A stretch of 64,000 nucleotides of DNA from Cheiracanthium punctorium (lineage: Eukaryota; Arthropoda; Arachnida; Araneae; Cheiracanthiidae). Of this stretch, positions 15,701 to 24,968 are shown one piece after another. The position numbers were made by a program, and so were the translations under genes. The stretch lies in the NCBI GenBank assembly GCA_038373885.1, contig JAWZYV010013286.1, forward strand, positions 682,001 to 746,000, written 5' to 3'. Below the pieces are notes generated by a model, which was not told the origin of the DNA, ran no database searches, and was given only the letters and a program-made list of their open reading frames with translations. Positions within the stretch are counted from its first letter, which is position 1; each line of letters begins with the position of its first letter.

Positions 15701-18700
15701 CGAAAACACTGAAATGCGCTTTAATACATCATTTGTTAAAGATTAATGTTAAATTGTTTAAAATAACGTAGGAAATACGACTACGTTCATGAAATATTCA
15801 TTATAAAAATGTCTTTCTCATTTGTGTATTTAGTTATTTTAAAGTATATTAAATATCCACTTGTGAAACTAAAATAAGCAATCGTGAATCATGAGAGTAA
15901 GCGCTACTTTGTTTTTCCTTCAAATTATATGCATCTATTTTCTTAATGCCAATATGTATCATAGCAAACAAATTAATCATGAGTTCGTACTTGAATTAGT
16001 AACACAATTACTACTTAAAACTACATTAAATAACGTTTGAAAGCACTGGGAAGCTTAAGAAATGCCTGATGTATACGTGAAGACTCGAGCATCCGGGCCT
16101 CTTTGGATGACTCATCAAAATACACGCGCAGGCCCGTTACTAATTGCGAAGGCCCCGCCTTAATGTAGTATTAAAGGAAGATTTGGAAGGCAGTTGTAAC
16201 ACTTTTGTTTCTGATAATAAAATGGTAAATAAATTTATTTATAATACGTATCATTAGAATATTTAGATACGAAAATAGAATAATAAAATATTTAGATACG
16301 AGTACTTTTTAAAATACAGATCGTTCTAAAATGATTGAAAATACCATTACAATTTAAGTTATTGCCATTCTGCGCATGCGCAAGCCACTATCATGGCTAC
16401 CATTTGGAGGCAACAAATTTTCTCTCGTTATGCTCAATCTAGAGATTCTTATATATCTATGGTATGGAATGGAACACCACAAAGAAACAAACCCCGGCTG
16501 CAAAAGGTTTAATAACACATCTAAAGGATAATACATGGACACTTCCTGGACTCTAACCCAACCTCCAGACGGAACAACGGTTTAAGAATATGGGGATGAA
16601 CACCACAAAGAAAAATGAATCTGGCTGTAACTGAATCCAAATAGTAACTGGAAACTTAAGCTTAAGAACAAAATAAGGGTTCGATTGAAGGCAGGTTCCA
16701 TTTCCTCGTGCAGTTAAATTCCCGTGCTCTTAGACCGTGGTTTTCGTCTTCTGGTGTGTTTCGAAGTATTATTCTGTAATCGTGATTTTAAACTGAAGTT
16801 TCCGACTACTGTTTGGGCTCGATTTCAGCCAGGGTCCCTTTCTTTTTTATGTGTTCTATCCCCTGTTCTAAAACCGTTTTTACGTATGGATGTTGGGTTA
16901 GAATACAGGTAGTGACATCTTGTGAAGTTGATTTTAAGAAAAATTTGATCCAATTATGAATACTTCTCGACTTCAATCAACAACGCGTTTCGGTACAACG
17001 ATACATGCTGTATTTTCAAGAAAATTAGCAAATTTAGAGAGTAAAATTTATGTTTCACATTATAGTTACCACAAACCTATAATTTCATACATAAAAAAAT
17101 TATGATGACATTCAAGTACCTATTTCCAATGAATAATATGAATACACTTATTATTCATGCACTTTACAAAGTTTATGTAATTAAATTATAATATGATATT
17201 TATTTTAAGTTAAAGTTTAATCATTTCAGTGATATGTGTCGTAAACGTCAAAGAAGTTTTACTTCAATCGCGCGTAAAGATTACATGCACACACTTTTTT
17301 TTTTCCCCATAAACTGTCTGGACTTTATAGCATGCTCAAAAAATTTTCAGAGGGTTTGGGGCATCATTACCACTTTTTATATTTAATCTTGAACCCATGT
17401 TTAACCCGTTAGCAGAAAATTTAAAAAATGCATAGTATTGCCATCACGCATTTGTCAAAATAATTCTAGTGTCATTATTATTATTTTGCATTAGATAAAA
17501 AGAAAAACTGTGTATTGACATTTTCCTAGAATTTTCGAATAGTTGCTTATTTTACGGCACGCTGCGATGGATAAAGAAACAGCTCTCTGGCATAATTTCC
17601 GTAAAAACTGGTGTATTTCTGTTCAAGTATGTAGCTAGAAAAAAAATCTGACGGTAAAGGGAAAACAAAATATGTTAAAGGTAGAGTTTATCGAAGAAGA
17701 TTGTTTCCTATCATTTTGGCTACATTCTGCTTCTATTATGCAAGTGTGAGGAGAAATACAGTTTAAGCGACCAGGTTTGATACAGCCAGTAACAGAAATT
17801 ACAATAAAAATTAAGAATTTTAGTTTCGTCAGTAAGAAATTAAAAATAATTAGAATAATACTCACAAGAATTCTCTTTCGACTATCAGTATTGCTCTTAT
17901 AAGCATCAAATTGTACTCTTGGTTTTTCCAATGAACGCAATCTGCCATTTTCAAATTGAGCTAAAAAACAACAAAAATATTATTATGGTATAGTATTTAA
18001 GATTACTTAAAAATAGACTATTACAGATTATTTAAGAATATTTAAAATTATTCAGATTGTTTAAGATTATTTATTTAGACACCTTCTCTTTTAGAAATAC
18101 GCCTCACCATGGCACAGTGGTTATGCCACTGAAAATGGTAGATGGCGGAAGTGTGAAGGTCCCGTGTTCGGGTCCCATCACGTGGCTGTCGATCTAACGG
18201 TCTGGAGTTTTGGTAGGTTTTCTCCGGATGTAACGTGAATACGTGTTAGAACCCCTTAGAAAGTCCTCCTTCGTAGGCACCCATCCCCCTTGGCAGATCG
18301 CCCTAGTGTAGCATTGCCATAATCACACACAACAACAACTTTTAGAAATACATTATAAAAATTTGTCTTTGACCTTTATGAGCAGTTTTTGGAGTCTTCA
18401 AGAGTTTATTACGGATTGTTTAGAATAGCATATTAAAAACGTTACCCGAAATATATTTTATTTTCTTAACAGTTCGATGACATGAAATGAACTCTAAGCT
18501 TAAAAGCCATTAAAATTTTGATTATTTTTAACTAACATTTGGATAAACGTTTTCCAGTAAAGGAAAGGAAGATCCAATAAACGAAACCCTTTTTTTTTAT
18601 TAAAATATAAAGAGTGTATTTTTAATGAATTTCTTATAGTAAATTAACATCTCAAGTAATTCAGTTACCATGCATGCAAAATGGGAATTTGAGTGCGCAC

Positions 18701-21700
18701 TTGAATACTTATACAAGAAAATTTTATGATTACTATCTTTCCAGCTCTAGTACCTTGGACAGTCACGCATAAAATGTTTCTATTTTAATCATATTTTTGG
18801 GCCGCATTTTCCTTTTTAAGCCTAATAAAACAAACTTAACTTTGCAAAGAAGTGCTTCTTTATTACTTTATATTATAATTTGTAAAAAGTACAGAAAAGA
18901 GTTGCAATTTCACTGTAATTTATAAAATCTTTTGTCTCAAACAAAATTGACTCATACTAAACAATTTATTAATATACATATTTCACAGAAATTTCCATTT
19001 ATTCCAAGCATTTTCCCTGCGTAAACAAATTCATAAAAAAAAGAGAAATCACAAAGCAAAAAATGATCCTGAACCTGCTATATCCTGACTATTATTTCCA
19101 CACCAATTAAAAAAGCTCGTGATTTCCTCTAAAGTTTACAAATGTTGTTCTGTGTTTTATTACCAATACATAGCCAATCTCATAGGTTTGAGTACTCTGT
19201 TCAAGGAAAACCTACGCGAGGGGTTATCTGCCTTGTGGAAGGGGTGCTTTCTTCGATGGAGGACTTTTAAAAGGGATCTAATGTGTATTCACGTTACATC
19301 TGGAGAAAACCGCCCTAAGCGCGAGACCTTTACATCAACAGCCGCGTGGTAGGCCAGAACCATAGACCTCCACAATTCAGCCATCAACCATGCTCAATGT
19401 CTTGTCCACTCGTGCATGGGGCCTCCCCCATTCATGCTTTATGTTTTTTTATGAATTATTTCATGTTTTAGTTTTCAATTATACTTTTCATTTATTCACG
19501 TGAATAATTTTTTTATTGCGATAATAGTTGTAGCATCCTATACTTTCCATATCTTACACGGAATATTTGTTTTGGAGAGGGGGGAGGCTACTTTACTTGG
19601 AAATTTTCATTTCTTCTTATCTAGGGCATTTTCAGAGTACTGAAACTTACTGTTACATTTAAAATTTCACGAGAGATGCCGCAACTCAACGAACACTAGG
19701 AGGAAAGCCCTCTAAAAAATATTTTATTTCTTATAATTTCCTTTCTTCTAAGAAATTTATTTAAGACTGTTAGACTCTAAAACTCCTCCACTTCTTTCTT
19801 TCCAGGATCTTTGACAACCCCATCCATTTATGCCTTCTACTATGTTTTCTCCACTTATGATTATAGGGGAAAGGGCACTGCAATTGAAAATTGTCGGCAC
19901 AATTTTCAATTGCTCTGTAATAATTTTTCCCTTTTTAATTAAAAATAAAAAATAAATACAATACAATATTTTGACAACTTTTTTCTTTCATTACAATTTT
20001 TTTTCAGAATTTATCCTTATTTTATTCTGCGAAAAAATTTTTTTTTTCTAAAAGGTATTCAGCGTGCTCCTCGGCGGGGCACAGCGGGACAGGAATTTGG
20101 GTACAGTGGGACAACGAGTAACGAACATAAAAAAATCAGCAATAATGTGACAACACATTATTATCATAGCTAAATTCAGGTTAAGATATTCAACACAGAA
20201 TATATAAAACCAGTTTTCAAATGACAATATATAAAAATAGTCAGCATGATGAAATACATCTAAGAGATGCAAAATTCTTCGGTGAATAAAAAATAATAAA
20301 GCAACATCAAATTAAACTATAAACTATAGCAAAATGTTTTCAAAAGTTCATTTTATCTTGGAATAAGATCCGAAGTCTAATGGAAATGATAACCGAGTCA
20401 TTGTTCTTTCTGTACTTACACAAGCCATAGGTTTACACACAGTGGGGTACTGTCCCACTGTACTCCCAAGAAGTTCATATTTAAACGTTGAGCAAAATTT
20501 ATCAGTAGAATAAAGGTCATTACATTCATGCAATTCAAAATGTTTAAGATTTAAATTAAAGCAAAGCTATTGATTATTGGATGACAATTAATCAGCTCAA
20601 CTCCATAAAAGTAAAACTTGTCTGATCAGTGGCGGATTTAAGGAGAGCGGGGCCCTAGGCGTCAAATATATGCGGGGCCTTGATTCTTTATTTCATATCC
20701 CCACTGAAATTTTATGAATAAATTCTCTTTTGCCCAGCTACCACCCCCCCTCTCAAATTTTATATACAAACAGACCAAGTTGTTAGTTTCATAAACAAAT
20801 TAAGAAAAGTTTCCAATATAAGTAAAATTTATTTGAAAATATGGTTTCCCATATTTTCAAATAAATTTTACTTATAACACGTACCTTAAAAAACCTTACC
20901 TTACGTACCTTAAAAAATAACGTAAATTATTTTTTAAGTTTCTTTAAAAAATAATTTACAAAATGCTCATTTCCTCATCTTGTTTATCATGAACTGTAGT
21001 TTCGCTGTGAACTTAATTTTCGGTGCTAAAGCGTATAAAAATTATGCAATTTAAACTCATTTGGTTATATGTTTTGCTAAAGGTTAGTTAAAACAAGATC
21101 ATTTACGGAGCCATTTAAATGTTTAAGTATATCCTTCAAGCACAACATATATATTTTTTAGTTCACTATCTATACAGTTAAATGTTCAATTAATTTCCTC
21201 CTAAATTTTTCGGCAGCAAACTTATCAATTATAATTTCAAAATCTATTTTATTTAACTCGTCATTTTCGATGTTCAAAATTCCAAACGAAGATAAATGTT
21301 CTTGCGAAAGAGAATTTCGCAAGTAATTTTTTATGCGTTTTAGCACCGAAAATGATCGTTCTCCTGAAGCATTGCTAATAGGTATTGTTAGGAATATTCT
21401 TAACAAAACCTCCGCGTTAGGAAATGTCGACTGTAGGCCAAAATCAATAATTAATTTTAACATATCATTTGGCCCTGACACTTTTTCTTCTTTACAAAAA
21501 TGTAAAAACTGAATGAATTCGTGTTTTAGTACATCACAGTCAATATCATTTTTGAAAGTTTGTGACAATCTTTTAATTCATTCTTCAATATCATTATGTT
21601 CTAAATTTATTTCAAAAAATAGTTTAAATGTCTCTAATATGTCATTGTATACTTCTCTTTTGACATTCATCTCACTAATTAAAGTGTCACAAATAACATA

Positions 21701-24584
21701 AAAAACATTGTATTGAAAATGTTCTTTTGTATTCAACGTGATTTAATTTTCTATATTTTCATCAAAGTATTTATTTGCGTTCCTTTTTCGTGTTCTTCTA
21801 ATTTTATATTCATTTTGGCTCTCTTCTGAGTGCACAAATGATTGCGCTTTTTCTTCTATAGATTCATAATTATTCCTCAGATCTTCTATGAACTCTTGGC
21901 ATGATTTTAGTAGACTGTGGGCTTTCATAATACTTAAGTTTACATTTTGCAAGCCTAAGCATGTGCAATTAATCCTGTTTAAAATAGGATGCCATATTGC
22001 TGTTAGAATTTTCGTTTCAAATTGACAAAGTTTGTCTTTTAATGCACTGGCCTCAATTTTACAAATAATTTTTTGAGTTTCATCTTCACTTATTCTGTTA
22101 AGAGCTTCATATATATTTTGATAGTTTGAAACGATTCCATTTATTGCTTCTGCTCTTGAAGACCATCTGGTATCGCATATTCTTTTTAAATGCTTTGATT
22201 TTTCTGAACTATCGACAGGCTTTGTTAATATATTCCACCTCTGGTTAGATGACGAAAAAAATACATATAAATTTTGTACAAAACTGAAATATTGAATGGT
22301 TTCTGAGCATGATTCAGCAGCTGCATTTCCCAAAAGATTCAAAGTATGATTTGCGCAAGGTATAAATGTTGCGGATGGGGAATGGCATTTAATTTTAGCC
22401 TGAAGGCCGTTGTACTTACCCGACATATTGGCAGCGTTATCGTAGGATTGTCCTCTGCAGTTTTTTATATCAATTTTTAGTTCTCTCAGTTTTTTTACAA
22501 CAGCGTTTTCTAAAGTTTCAGCATACTGTGATTCAATGGGAATAAATCCGAAAAAGCTCTCTTTAATGTTTCCCTTTTTTGTAACATATCTTATGATAAA
22601 ACTTAGCTGGTCTACGTGACTTATGTCGGGAGTAGAATCTAAAATGAGAGAAAAATATACAGATTCTTGTACATTTTTTACAAGTTCATCTATTAAATAA
22701 GATGCCATCAACCTCAAAAATTCTTCAAATATTCCATGGGACAAATAATTTGTTTTGCCACTGCCAACATTCTTATATTTATCCATGTGAGCTTTTAGAA
22801 ATTCGTCATACTCAGCAAGATACTCCAAACAACTTAAATAGTTTCCTTTATTGGTAGAAATTTCACTTTCATCGTGACCTCTGAATGCAAGTCCTAATCT
22901 TGAAAGCAGTTTCACTGTGGACACAATCCTTTTTAAAACTTGACGCCAATATTTTTTTTCAAGATTCAGCTGCTTTCAAGAAGCTTGGAAGATTCAACTC
23001 TTCCTAATTCATACTGCGCTTAGAAAATGCACACATTGCTGCAATACGGTCTTTGGACGATTCGTGTTATGAAAGACTTGTAGTAACATTTTTCCAGTCA
23101 GAAAATCCACTAATAAATCGGTTTTGCTTATTATTTACAAATAACTTACAAATGTAATATACGCTTTTACTAGTTTCACTGTACACTAACCATTCTCTTT
23201 TCTCTTTTTCACCATTTCGCTTGCGTCGATAAAAATGCTATTCTTGCAAACTTCTATTATATGTCTTTTCTCGATCTATATATGTAGATGATAATGTCTC
23301 AATATTTCCTATATTATTAGGTTTGTTTATTAAATAATATCTAAGATCATCAGTAATGTCTGGCCAAATTGCAATATCAATCGGAATTTCATTCTTTGAA
23401 CTACTTAAATTTTGATTTTCCACTTTTCTATTTAGAGAGTCACTGTCAGATATTTTGGGACTAACATTCTTTGCGATATCAACCGGAATTTCCGCTATAT
23501 GGCCTAGAGGCTGGGATGCAGGGAAGAAACAGAATGAACTGTTCAAGGGATATGAAATCTGATTCCTTCTTATCAAGTTTGTACCTCGCGACGTATTGCT
23601 TCACTTTTGCGCTTATTTAGTTTTTCCGAGAAGAATTTTCAGGCGGTTGAGCTTCCCCCCTCCCCGAGAAACAAGCGCCGAACGAAGATTTTAAAAGGGA
23701 AATTTGCTTTGAAATTTTTTGTGAAGTATTTTTTACTTTTCTGACATTACATAAATTAACGATAAAAATTGGTAAACAAGTCGAAAAGCGCGGGGCCCTT
23801 ACGAGCGGCGGGCCTAAGGCGTACGCCTATTACGCCTTATGGGAAATCCGCCACTGTGTCTGATTCTTCCAACAGTAATAGTAGAAACAAAAATGGCTGC
23901 AACTTCCCTGCAAGATGAATTGTGATAGTGACTAGTTTCCCGAGTGGGTAACTAAATTATGGATTTTTTTTCTAATTTTTGAGCTTTTGAATCATAGAAA
24001 TATATATATCACCCCACTGTGCCGTCCTCTCCCCTACATACATTTAACTGATAGAAAGAAACGTATTTCAACTATAAATCACTAAATTGTAAATTACAAA
24101 TAATTTAGTTTCACAACGAAACAAAAATACTTGCTATAAAAATGGAATATATTCCGTCGGGCTTAAGCTTGTTTGAGAATCCTTTTCTTAAATATTCTAA
24201 CAAGCTGCTAAAAAAATATATAATTACTTTAAGAAAAATGGGCGCAATGAATATAGGCGCACGGTATAATTAATAAAAATAGTGGCACAGTATAATTTAA
24301 ACGTTTATTCACACATTTAACAATCATGTTCAGTAAGTATAGAGCTCTGGTCTGTTCATTAGCTTTGCTTCCTTGCATGGCCCGTCTCTGTTTCATATAA
24401 AATCTTTCAATAAAATTTAAACTTTGAATATGAAAACATCAAATTGCACACGCCAAGCTTTTCAAATGAAACCCAACTATCGTACAAAGATAAATAAATA
24501 AATAAATATACCCAATATCACGTGCGATTTTGTCAAATCTGGTTCCGCTGAAGATTCGATTTTAATAGAAGCCTCTTCTGCCAT
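641..24584 (-). CDS. POLR1E: RNA polymerase I subunit RPA49 (POLR1E), 5' half, six exons
   Basis: Join of 24584-24512, 17960-17866, 9713-9640, 6062-5977, 2962-2916 and 758-641, read on the minus strand. The pieces total 493 nt, or 164 codons plus one base, with no stop. All introns are GT-AG and every junction phase matches (1, 0, 2, 1, 0). The peptide shows the RPA49 N-terminal order: HVILAQFENGRL, then RKRIL, RLSYQGSNF, a strand-rich stretch ending LFDADYFLLKPLL, then KTYVEK and LAFGSKTQQKK. In the family this N-terminal part dimerises with RPA34 in the TFIIF-like heterodimer of nucleolar Pol I. The winged-helix C-terminal half should lie beyond position 1. Introns are about 6.6, 8.2, 3.6, 3.0 and 2.2 kb and carry many of the transposons described here. 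Identity rests on remembered family motifs, backed by the phase agreement. Confidence 0.85.
1134..1240 (-). repeat. SINE family A, 3' part
   Basis: A reverse-oriented copy of the tail of the SINE at 18101-18339. It shares GGCGATTTGCCAAGG, GAAGGACTTTCTAAGG and GTCTAACGCGTATTCACG. The tRNA-like head is missing. Confidence 0.65.
1369..2070. mobile_element. TA-flanked MITE (Tc1/mariner-like), long TIR
   Basis: The left end CTGGGTGTCCTGAAAAGGTG and the right end's reverse complement CAGGGTGTCCCAAAAAGGTA continue as about 65 bp of imperfect terminal inverted repeat (TTCTTTATCTATTAGAGATA in both). TA lies on both sides (1367-1368 and 2071-2072). No coding region was recognised. It is in POLR1E intron 5. 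Confidence 0.85.
2916..2962 (-). CDS. POLR1E: POLR1E coding exon 5 (47-nt small exon)
   Basis: A 47-nt exon between acceptor GAGCTAG and donor GTTTGT. It supplies the two bases needed after exon 4 and brings exon 6 into phase 0. It encodes PEIISCKSEKTYVEK; KTYxEK is conserved in RPA49. The acceptor has a poor pyrimidine tract, so this exon is slightly less certain than its neighbours. Without it, exons 4 and 6 do not join in frame. Confidence 0.75.
3605..4705. mobile_element. hAT-like MITE with about 115-bp TIR
   Basis: The left end CAGTGGCGGCTCCTCCATTC and the right end (reverse complement CAGTAGTGGCTCCTCTATTT) stay similar for about 115 bp. Shared text includes CCCCAAAGGAAAA and ATATTAAGTACACTTCT. 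A second terminus-like CAGTGGCGGCTCGTGG starts at 3915, so the interior may hold another truncated end. No target duplication was recognised. It lies in POLR1E intron 4. Confidence 0.7.
4941..5014 (+). repeat. TTAA fold-back element, end fragment
   Basis: The first 74 bases of the element described at 5156-5627, starting at a TTAA (CCCTTTAACGCGCAGTGATC). It then diverges. It lies about 140 bases upstream of that full copy. Confidence 0.75.
5156..5627 (+). mobile_element. TTAA-flanked fold-back element, copy 1
   Basis: TTAA at 5156-5159 and 5624-5627. The ends CCCTTTAACGCGCAG and the inverted GCGCCTCAAAGGG form a short piggyBac-style terminal repeat. The right half is an inverted repeat of the AACTACCAGCAAGAGGGCGG block; the right arm lacks its loop-proximal part (GGCTGTGCGATGAACG junction). 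An open frame of 75 codons lies at 5223-5450 on the minus strand. In POLR1E intron 4. Confidence 0.85.
5977..6062 (-). CDS. POLR1E: POLR1E coding exon 4
   Basis: The acceptor is ATTTTATAG and the donor GTATGT. The frame dictated by exon 3 gives GLKVGVINRKESTVKLFDAD, then YFLLKPLLK. This corresponds to the family's VGxLNKxxxxxxVYDAExFxxxPLF segment. It ends in phase 1. Confidence 0.85.
6292..6458. mobile_element. Small hAT-like MITE (CAGGGGCGTAG ends)
   Basis: The terminal repeats CAGGGGCGTAGGCAG and CTGGCTACGCCCCTG flank G- and C-runs. The flanking 8-mers CGGGGGGG and CGTGGGGG differ at one position. It shares its interior with 29230-29392 and lies in POLR1E intron 3. Confidence 0.78.
7013..7434. 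mobile_element. Possible piggyBac-like MITE
   Basis: Starts TTAACCCTTATGGTTCCAGG with a small hairpin GGTGTGC-GCACACC, and ends near GTGTTAAGGGTTAG. The right border TTAG is one base off TTAA and the terminal match is short, so the call is tentative. Confidence 0.35.
7926..8560. mobile_element. Possible hAT-like MITE
   Basis: Left GGGACCGATTATGACA and the reverse complement of the right, CGCCCTGATTATAGCA, form a short inverted pair. GGGGCC-rich segments lie inside both ends. No target duplication was recognised. Confidence 0.4.
8587..9016 (+). mobile_element. TTAA-flanked fold-back element, copy 2
   Basis: TTAA at 8587-8590 and 9013-9016. Same order as copy 1. The central palindrome AGCTGGCTGTGCTAGCACAG is followed directly by GGCTGCCCTTTTT, so most of the second hairpin arm is deleted. 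The short conserved frame is disrupted here. Confidence 0.85.
9020..9390 (+). repeat. GC-rich SINE-like block with CAACAACAAA tail
   Basis: A GC-rich 370-base island in AT-rich DNA, ending AATAAGCAACAACAAAAGC. The tail resembles that of SINE family A, but I cannot find an A or B box. The overlapping 85- and 93-codon frames here are composition effects. Confidence 0.35.
9640..9713 (-). CDS. POLR1E: POLR1E coding exon 3
   Basis: The acceptor is TTATTTAG and the donor is a consensus GTAAGT. It encodes VAKSSRLSYQGSNFESSLYK and ends two bases into a codon. RLSYxGxNF is the strongest family signature seen in this gene. Confidence 0.87.
9955..10290 (+). pseudogene. DDE (Tc3/mariner-superfamily) transposase fragment
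   Basis: In pieces of frame: APAHFYNNLRNDLNSTFGFQ, WIGRGG, FSSDL...DFF, YLKVLVYSTPIDSDEDL, PGIFERVRQS. This is the usual C-terminal half of an arthropod DDE transposase. The second catalytic region reads HGEAPAH and stops interrupt the third. A matching terminus GTGACACCCTGTATAG lies at 10449; the left end was not found. Confidence 0.6.
11780..12190 (-). pseudogene. Tc1-like transposase C-terminal remnant
   Basis: Minus-strand text FHQDNDIHVAKSS (around 12020) and LDLNPQENAWNIL (around 11900) are the second and third parts of the Tc1 DD34E catalytic site. Stops and frame changes between them show decay. Confidence 0.6.
12449..13750. repeat. Dispersed repeat containing about six 155-bp tandem units
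   Basis: Units are marked by CGCAAAATCTCAAAATCTGA-like text at about 12711, 12862, 13017, 13173, 13329 and 13474 (spacing 145-156). Each is followed by an ACCAAATTTCATATCATTCG-like and a GTCGTTATTACGTGATGC-like segment. The block is bounded by TACTAGCTGAAGTACCCGTC and, at the far end, ACGGACAGAACGACAGACAA and TTATATAGAT, as in many arthropod dispersed repeats. The 104-codon frame 12764-13078 lies inside it. Confidence 0.8.
14750..17100. other. POLR1E intron 2, diffuse repeats
   Basis: No coding seen. 14760-14990 and 16340-16720 share GGTTTAAGAACA-type and GGAACCTGC/GCAGGTTCC-type phrases in both orientations, so they are probably parts of one dispersed repeat. 15690 starts a CAGGATATCCCGAAAAC end related to TA-flanked MITEs. 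Confidence 0.4.
17866..17960 (-). CDS. POLR1E: POLR1E coding exon 2
   Basis: The acceptor is TTTTTTAG and the donor GTGAGT. It encodes QFENGRLRSLEKPRVQFDAY and ends at SRKRIL in phase 0. The pattern of a QF-NG-L strand followed by an FDAYK-like strand and a basic RKR segment matches the start of the RPA49 dimerisation domain. Confidence 0.85.
18101..18339 (+). repeat. tRNA-derived SINE family A, full copy with 12-bp TSD
   Basis: The head has an A-box-like TGGCACAGTGG and a B-box-like GTTCGGGTCCC. The body contains GGCTGTCGATCTAACGGTC and CCTTAGAAAGTCCTCC, and the tail ends CACACAACAACAAC. A perfect 12-bp duplication, TTTTAGAAATAC, lies at 18089-18100 and 18340-18351, so this is a retroposed copy. 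It sits about 140 bases from POLR1E exon 2. Confidence 0.88.
19205..19365 (-). repeat. SINE family A, diverged copy
   Basis: Reverse-oriented relative of the 18101 SINE: GGAGGACTTTTAAAAGGG, GTGTATTCACGTTACATCTG and CAACAGCCGCGTGGTAGG correspond to its body. The ends are eroded. Confidence 0.55.
21170..22924 (-). pseudogene. hAT transposase, core and C-terminal dimerisation domain
   Basis: One reading frame runs from about 22924 to 21170 with only two in-frame stops, TAA at 21743-21745 and TGA at 21578-21580. Family landmarks are visible: LILDSTPDISHVDQLSFI and GQSYDNAANMSGKYNGLQ (the D-containing DUF4371 core), CANHTLNLLGNAA, and CDTRWSSR (the hAT RW motif). The C-terminal ASGERSFSVLKRIKNYLRN is the hAT dimerisation region. 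These match transposases annotated as zinc finger MYM-type 1-like. The frame continues upstream of 22924, so no true start is claimed. Intact protein cannot be made from this copy. Confidence 0.9.
22925..23576 (-). pseudogene. hAT transposase N-terminal part (leader and TTF-type zinc-finger region), broken
   Basis: 23576-23238 encodes a polar leader with PVDIAKNVSP and IPIDIAIWPDITDDLRYYL, as seen before the TTF-type zinc finger of this transposase group. 23237-22925 carries REWLVYSETSKSVYYIC-like zinc-finger text, but in shifted or interrupted frames. It belongs to the element at 20627-23856 and is not an independent gene. Confidence 0.7.
24512..24584 (-). CDS. POLR1E: POLR1E coding exon 1
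   Basis: ATG at 24584 in the context AAAATGG, followed by MAEEASIKIESS and a link to SHVIL. The donor is G|GTATAT, directly beside an AAAT microsatellite at 24488-24507 within intron 1. The exon ends in phase 1; its last G plus the first two bases of exon 2 make an alanine codon. An acidic, variable leader before the first conserved strand is usual for RPA49. Confidence 0.82.
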
Positions 24585-24960
24585 TTTACATCAAATAGAG
24601 AGCTGGGGATTTCTGAAGCATATATTTGTGGGCTTTTGTGCTCTTGATTCACGGATGTTTTTATTTTATCGTAGGATGCACACTTGGATATAGGTCGATC
24701 ATCGACGTATTTTAAAAGAGCTAAACGAAATCTACCTGTAAGATGGCGCTGTGAGTCGCAATCATTAAGTATAATGTGTGCATGCGTGCGTTAGTAGTAG
24801 ATTGCATCCTGATCATGATTCGCCGCTATGCGTCGCTAGAGGGCGCTTATGCAGCTAATCATTGAAATGGGATACAGTATTTCTCTTTGAGACGTTAACA
24901 CTATTTAGCCGGTCTGCCGCTAATCGATGATCCTCCTGAGTCCGTGGTACAATAACACCT
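24585..24960. promoter_or_regulatory. POLR1E upstream region with two CTCF/YY1-like cores
   Basis: This 375-base stretch upstream of the POLR1E start is less AT-rich than its surroundings. GTCGCTAGAGGGCGCTT at 24832-24848 resembles the CTCF core. AGATGGCGCTGTGA at 24741-24754 resembles the arthropod CTCF core and also a YY1 site. Promoter function is inferred from position only; no TATA box was identified. Confidence 0.4.
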
Positions 24961-24968
24961 GCTTCCTT

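Larger units (their letters stand above)
20627..23856 (-). mobile_element. hAT transposon (ZMYM1-like transposase type), 3.2 kb, decayed
   Basis: The termini are CAGTGGCGGATTTA at the left and its inverted match TAAATCCGCCACTG-like end (GGGAAATCCGCCACTG) at the right. The element is flanked by a perfect 8-bp duplication TGTCTGAT at 20619-20626 and 23857-23864, the hAT signature. It lies in POLR1E intron 1. Transposase is on the minus strand, in three blocks: 23576-23238 (N-terminal leader), 22924-21743 and 21568-21170. A hairpin with arms of about 27 bp lies at 20816-20877, downstream of the coding region. Confidence 0.93.
19863..24036. mobile_element. Possible outer element enclosing the hAT transposon
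   Basis: TAGGGGAAAGGGCAC at 19863 and the inverted TAGGGGAGAGGACGGCAC at 24036 could be termini of an older element of about 0.95 kb before the hAT insertion. CAGTGGGACA-type motifs recur inside (20099-20116, 20451-20466). The match is short and gapped. Confidence 0.3.

Noticed and set aside
22410..22425. ACTTAC donor-like site inside the hAT transposase
   Set aside because: It falls within the conserved NMSGKYNGLQ coding motif, so it is coincidental.
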